Part shown: one piece after another, positions 62,501-64,000 of the stretch
Layout: each line of letters starts with the position of its first letter
Numbering within the stretch: position 1 is the first letter of the stretch
NCBI GenBank assembly: GCA_033239005.1
Contig: BSQZ01000034.1
Coordinates: 6,705,001-6,769,000, forward strand
Direction: 5' to 3'
Origin: Lamellibrachia satsuma
Lineage: Eukaryota; Annelida; Polychaeta; Sabellida; Siboglinidae
DNA: 64,000 nt
Notes under the pieces: model-generated
The model's input: the letters and a program-made list of their open reading frames with translations, nothing else
The model's database searches: none
Told to the model about the DNA's origin: nothing
Position numbers and translations under genes: made by a program

Positions 62501-63929
62501 ACAACAACAACAAAATATGTCTACTGGTTAACAACAATGTCTACTGGTTAACAAATATGTTATGTTTTTTGGAAGAAATCACTAAGTGGATAGACGTGGG
62601 ATCGCCAGTAGATATTATCTACTTAGATTTTCAGAAATCTTTTGACAAAGTGCCACATCAAAGATTACTACTTAAATTAAAAGCCCATGGTATCGGGGAT
62701 AGCATAACTGACTGGATAGAACAATGGCTGACTGACAGAAGACAACGAGTTGTAGCAGATGGAGAAGTTCAAATTGGAAATCGGTTTTGAGTGGGGTACC
62801 TCAAGGATCAGTATTAGGACCTATATTATTCTTAATATGTATCAATGACTTGGACGACAATATAACAAGTAACGTACTGAAATTTGCAGATGACATAAAA
62901 CTGTTTAGAAAGGTTAATACTGATGGTAATAAACAACATTTACAAAATTATCTAGACAGAGTAGTGAAATGGTCTGAGAAATGGCAGATGTTGTTCAATT
63001 TTGGGAAATGTAAATGCCTACATACAGGACATGGGAACTTGAATGTAAACTATAAAATGGGAGATACTGTTCTGGGTACTACTGTAAAAGAAAAGGTCTT
63101 AGGAGTTACAATAAGCGCTGATATGAAAGTTTCAGAGCAGTGTGGTATTGCAGCTTCAAATTCTTGGATTGATTAGAAGAAACATAACATACAAGGGAAA
63201 AAAGTTAATTATACCTCTTTATAAAACAATAGTTAGACCTCATTTAGAATACTGTATACAAGCATGGAGACCATATCGTAAGAAGGATATAGATACGCTT
63301 GAACAAAGGAGAGCAACTAAAATGATTCCAGAACTGAGAGACCTTAGTTATGAAGAACGCCTGAAAGAATGTGGTTTAACAACTCTATAGACAAGGAGGT
63401 TAAGAGGAGATCAGATTGAAGTTTTTAAGATATTGAATGGGTATGAAAATATTGATAGAAATATGTTTTTCTCACTCAAGAAGGATAGCAGAACTAGAGG
63501 ACCTGAGGTAAAATTAGTAAAGGATTAATGTAGATTGGACATCAGGAAGCACTCGTTCTCACAGAGGACAATAAATGAATGGAACAAATTGTCTACAGAT
63601 TGTATAACTGCTATCAGCGTGAATATGTTTAAAAACAAGGTTGACACATATCTCAGGAGGGCGGGTTATAAGTATATGAACTTTGTTGGACTCTCGATAA
63701 GCCAATGGCGTCCTTGTCCACTTGCCATCTGGGGCTTTGGCTTGGATGGCAAATCTTGTTAAATCTTGTTAAACACGAATATGCCAGTCAGGACTCTGAA
63801 AATTACAGCGCAAATGTGATAATTTATAATTCAATAGCACTTACTTTCGTGTAGTTGCCGATATTTTCCAGGCGAAACGTTGTGTTTATCATCAGAGCTG
63901 TGTAAACGGGCATGTTCCTTCGGCAAGCG
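52933..63929 (-). CDS. Prominin-like (CD133 family) gene, 3' part, ten exons
   Basis: Exons in transcript order: 63929-63845, 62114-61980, 61555-61466, 60491-60417, 59123-59070, 58743-58663, 58317-58249, 57414-57328, 55361-55246, 52998-52933. All have AG acceptors and GT donors. Exons 2-8 of this set are exact multiples of three in phase 0, and the last joins are phase 2. The product starts within [20 protein letters not shown], matching the prominin extracellular Cys region. It runs through about 170 residues of helical loop, then [16 protein letters not shown], then [18 protein letters not shown] (last membrane helix) and a cytoplasmic tail. Prominins are cholesterol-binding pentaspan proteins of membrane protrusions. 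The 5' exons are outside the window, and the stop exon is unresolved. Confidence 0.85.
53096..53868. mobile_element. MITE-like element with inverted ends and two internal hairpins
   Basis: The left end reads CAGCGTTTCTCAGCTGG (53,108 on). The right end, on the minus strand, reads GAGCGGTTCTCAACC (ending 53,850), giving hAT-like inverted termini. A 10-bp direct repeat CATACTATAT lies on each side (53,096-53,105 and 53,859-53,868). Inside are two perfect-to-near-perfect inverted repeats, at 53,400-53,454 and 53,625-53,749. No transposase frame is present. It lies in a prominin intron. Confidence 0.55.
53895..54345. repeat. 52-bp minisatellite, about eight copies
   Basis: The unit contains GGAAGTGACTTCACTAAT, ATATATGTCCACGTACTCAC and CATTCGTG. 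One or two outlying copies occur at 54,505-54,585. It lies in the prominin intron between the membrane and tail exons. Confidence 0.9.
55072..55243. repeat. 19-bp minisatellite abutting a prominin 5' splice site, about nine copies
   Basis: Unit CTCTGTGTGCGTTACACTT on the plus strand. On the minus strand the intron begins GTAAGTGTAACGCAC and the array unit is AAGTGTAACGCACACAGAG. The first repeat thus starts at intron position +3. Confidence 0.95.
55246..57414 (-). CDS. Prominin exons: pre-membrane cysteines and last transmembrane helix
   Basis: Exon 57328-57414 encodes [20 protein letters not shown] and FVRPL. Exon 55246-55361 encodes [20 protein letters not shown], then [11 protein letters not shown] and QWEEKVTE. 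Joined, they give C-x13-C-x5-PL-N-x-FWF, the same spacing as vertebrate prominin-1, where two cysteines and a DPLN-type turn precede the fifth helix. The helix is followed by a basic/aromatic LSKYFCRM, equivalent to LAKYYRRM. This pair is the strongest evidence for the family call. Confidence 0.9.
55560..57065 (-). mobile_element. Degraded LINE copy 3
   Basis: Same family as copy 1. The 3' end has GGGATGGCAATCTTG, and an RT C-terminal frame lies at 55,809-56,267 ([38 protein letters not shown]). Palm motifs remain as fragments around 56,600-56,860. It is interrupted by two (TA)n tracts and an inverted duplication at 56,410-56,610. It lies in a prominin intron, in the gene's own orientation. 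Confidence 0.88.
56410..56610. repeat. (TA)n tracts within an inverted duplication of LINE sequence
   Basis: Two TA runs (about 56,410-56,468 and 56,502-56,582). Around the second run, TTAGGCCCTATACTGTTTTA on the left is mirrored by the complement of AAACAGCATAGGGCCTAA on the right, giving a stem of about 20 bp with a TA loop. Confidence 0.88.
57798..58245. repeat. 34-bp minisatellite abutting a prominin 5' splice site, about 13 copies
   Basis: The unit contains ACAGTGGGAAACAAGACAAC and CATACAAGGCAAGT. On the minus strand the donor of exon 58249-58317 reads GTGCGTACTTGCCTTG, and every unit contains GTACTTGCCTTG. The array therefore begins inside the first intron bases. Confidence 0.95.
58249..61555 (-). 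CDS. Prominin exons: helical second extracellular loop
   Basis: Five small exons of 90, 75, 54, 81 and 69 bp encode [78 protein letters not shown] and [20 protein letters not shown]. All are phase 0, and each is roughly one helix, as in the modular prominin loop. Sequence identity to vertebrate prominin is low here, so assignment depends on order, size and the well-conserved flanking exons. Confidence 0.75.
59398..60352. repeat. Pyrimidine-rich compound array (CATCTCTA words)
   Basis: About 950 bp of CATCTCTATACATCTCTACT and CCCTCTATA words in irregular order, with local doubling. It starts in the intron 65 bp beyond the donor of exon 60417-60491, read on the minus strand. Long Leu/Tyr/Ser frames are artefacts. 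Confidence 0.93.
61080..61190. repeat. 17-bp tandem repeat, about six copies
   Basis: Units of TTATAACAAGAGTCTAC with a TTTTAACA variant, in a prominin intron. Confidence 0.9.
61980..63929 (-). CDS. Prominin exons: start of second extracellular loop
   Basis: Exon 63845-63929 encodes [20 protein letters not shown] and ENIGNYTK, aligning with the CKKNRGTYGTL-type segment of vertebrate prominin-1. It has N-glycosylation sequons NTT and NYT. Exon 61980-62114 encodes [20 protein letters not shown] and [20 protein letters not shown], with another sequon (NET). Its donor is placed at GTGGCA because that keeps phase 0. It is a weak donor, and the alternative GTACTT seven bases on would break phase. 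LINE copy 4 occupies the intron between these two exons. Confidence 0.75.
62484..62556. repeat. Three copies of a TGTCTACTGGTTAACAA unit at the LINE 5' junction
   Basis: The unit occurs three times with AACAACAA spacers, directly before LINE copy 4. The last copy runs into the LINE sequence at AAATATGTTATG. Confidence 0.8.
62557..63775 (+). mobile_element. 5'-truncated LINE copy 4, antisense in a prominin intron
   Basis: Plus-strand copy of the copy 1 family, beginning within the RT at [18 protein letters not shown] motifs present: [30 protein letters not shown] and FADDIKLF. Frames break near 62,785 and 63,165 and at a TAG at 63,388-63,390. The C-terminal segment [19 protein letters not shown] follows (63,535 on). 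The 3' end carries AAATCTTGTT in tandem. It has the best-preserved 3' end of the family in this window. Confidence 0.9.
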
Positions 63930-64000
63930 CTGTGTGGACATATCAGCATTTCCAATACAGCAAATATTGGATTGTATGTACTCAGAAATTCAGTAGTAAT

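Overview
The window is animal nuclear DNA. It holds two multi-exon genes with canonical GT-AG introns, several LINE-type retrotransposon copies, DNA-transposon relics, and an exceptional load of tandem repeats. The exon/intron style, the prominin and Tudor homologies and the LINE family fit an invertebrate bilaterian. An amphioxus-like or lophotrochozoan genome would both fit, and I cannot choose between them from sequence alone. No bacterial, organellar, tRNA, rRNA or CRISPR feature was found.

Region 1-20,400 has no recognisable host gene. It contains a TTATA/TTGTG pentanucleotide array, a 37-bp minisatellite, a possible pogo/Tigger-like relic (matching termini near 4,345 and 9,123) that encloses a 270-bp (TA)n tract and a broken hAT-type transposase-like gene, a 1-kb polypyrimidine tract, a 5'-truncated LINE on the minus strand (10,905-13,515), and AT-rich sequence with small duplications and an inverted-repeat element.

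Region 20,404-47,251 is one plus-strand gene. I assembled 21 exons by eye. All join in frame and give 3,792 coding nt (1,263 codons plus stop) from an ATG at 20,444. Domain order is an extended Tudor domain with an eroded methyl-arginine cage, an acidic linker, a basic SP-repeat region, a MIF4G-like helical region, a SAM-like domain, a long Ser/Thr-rich tail and a C-terminal CCHC zinc knuckle. This combination suggests an RNP or translation regulator, perhaps germline, but the role is inferred and I do not recognise a named orthologue. About half of its introns carry a private minisatellite. One array (39,053-40,139) is a 28-fold tandem duplication of a 3' splice site plus the first codons of its exon.

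Region 47,252-64,000 carries, tail-to-tail on the minus strand, the 3' part of a prominin (CD133-type) gene: ten consecutive exons from 63,929 down to 52,933. They encode most of the second large extracellular loop, the last membrane segment and a cytoplasmic tail with a PPAY motif. The 5' exons lie beyond the window, and the terminal exon is not settled. Its introns hold minisatellites, of which two abut 5' splice sites, and two LINE copies. A third LINE remnant and a MITE-like element with two hairpins lie nearby.
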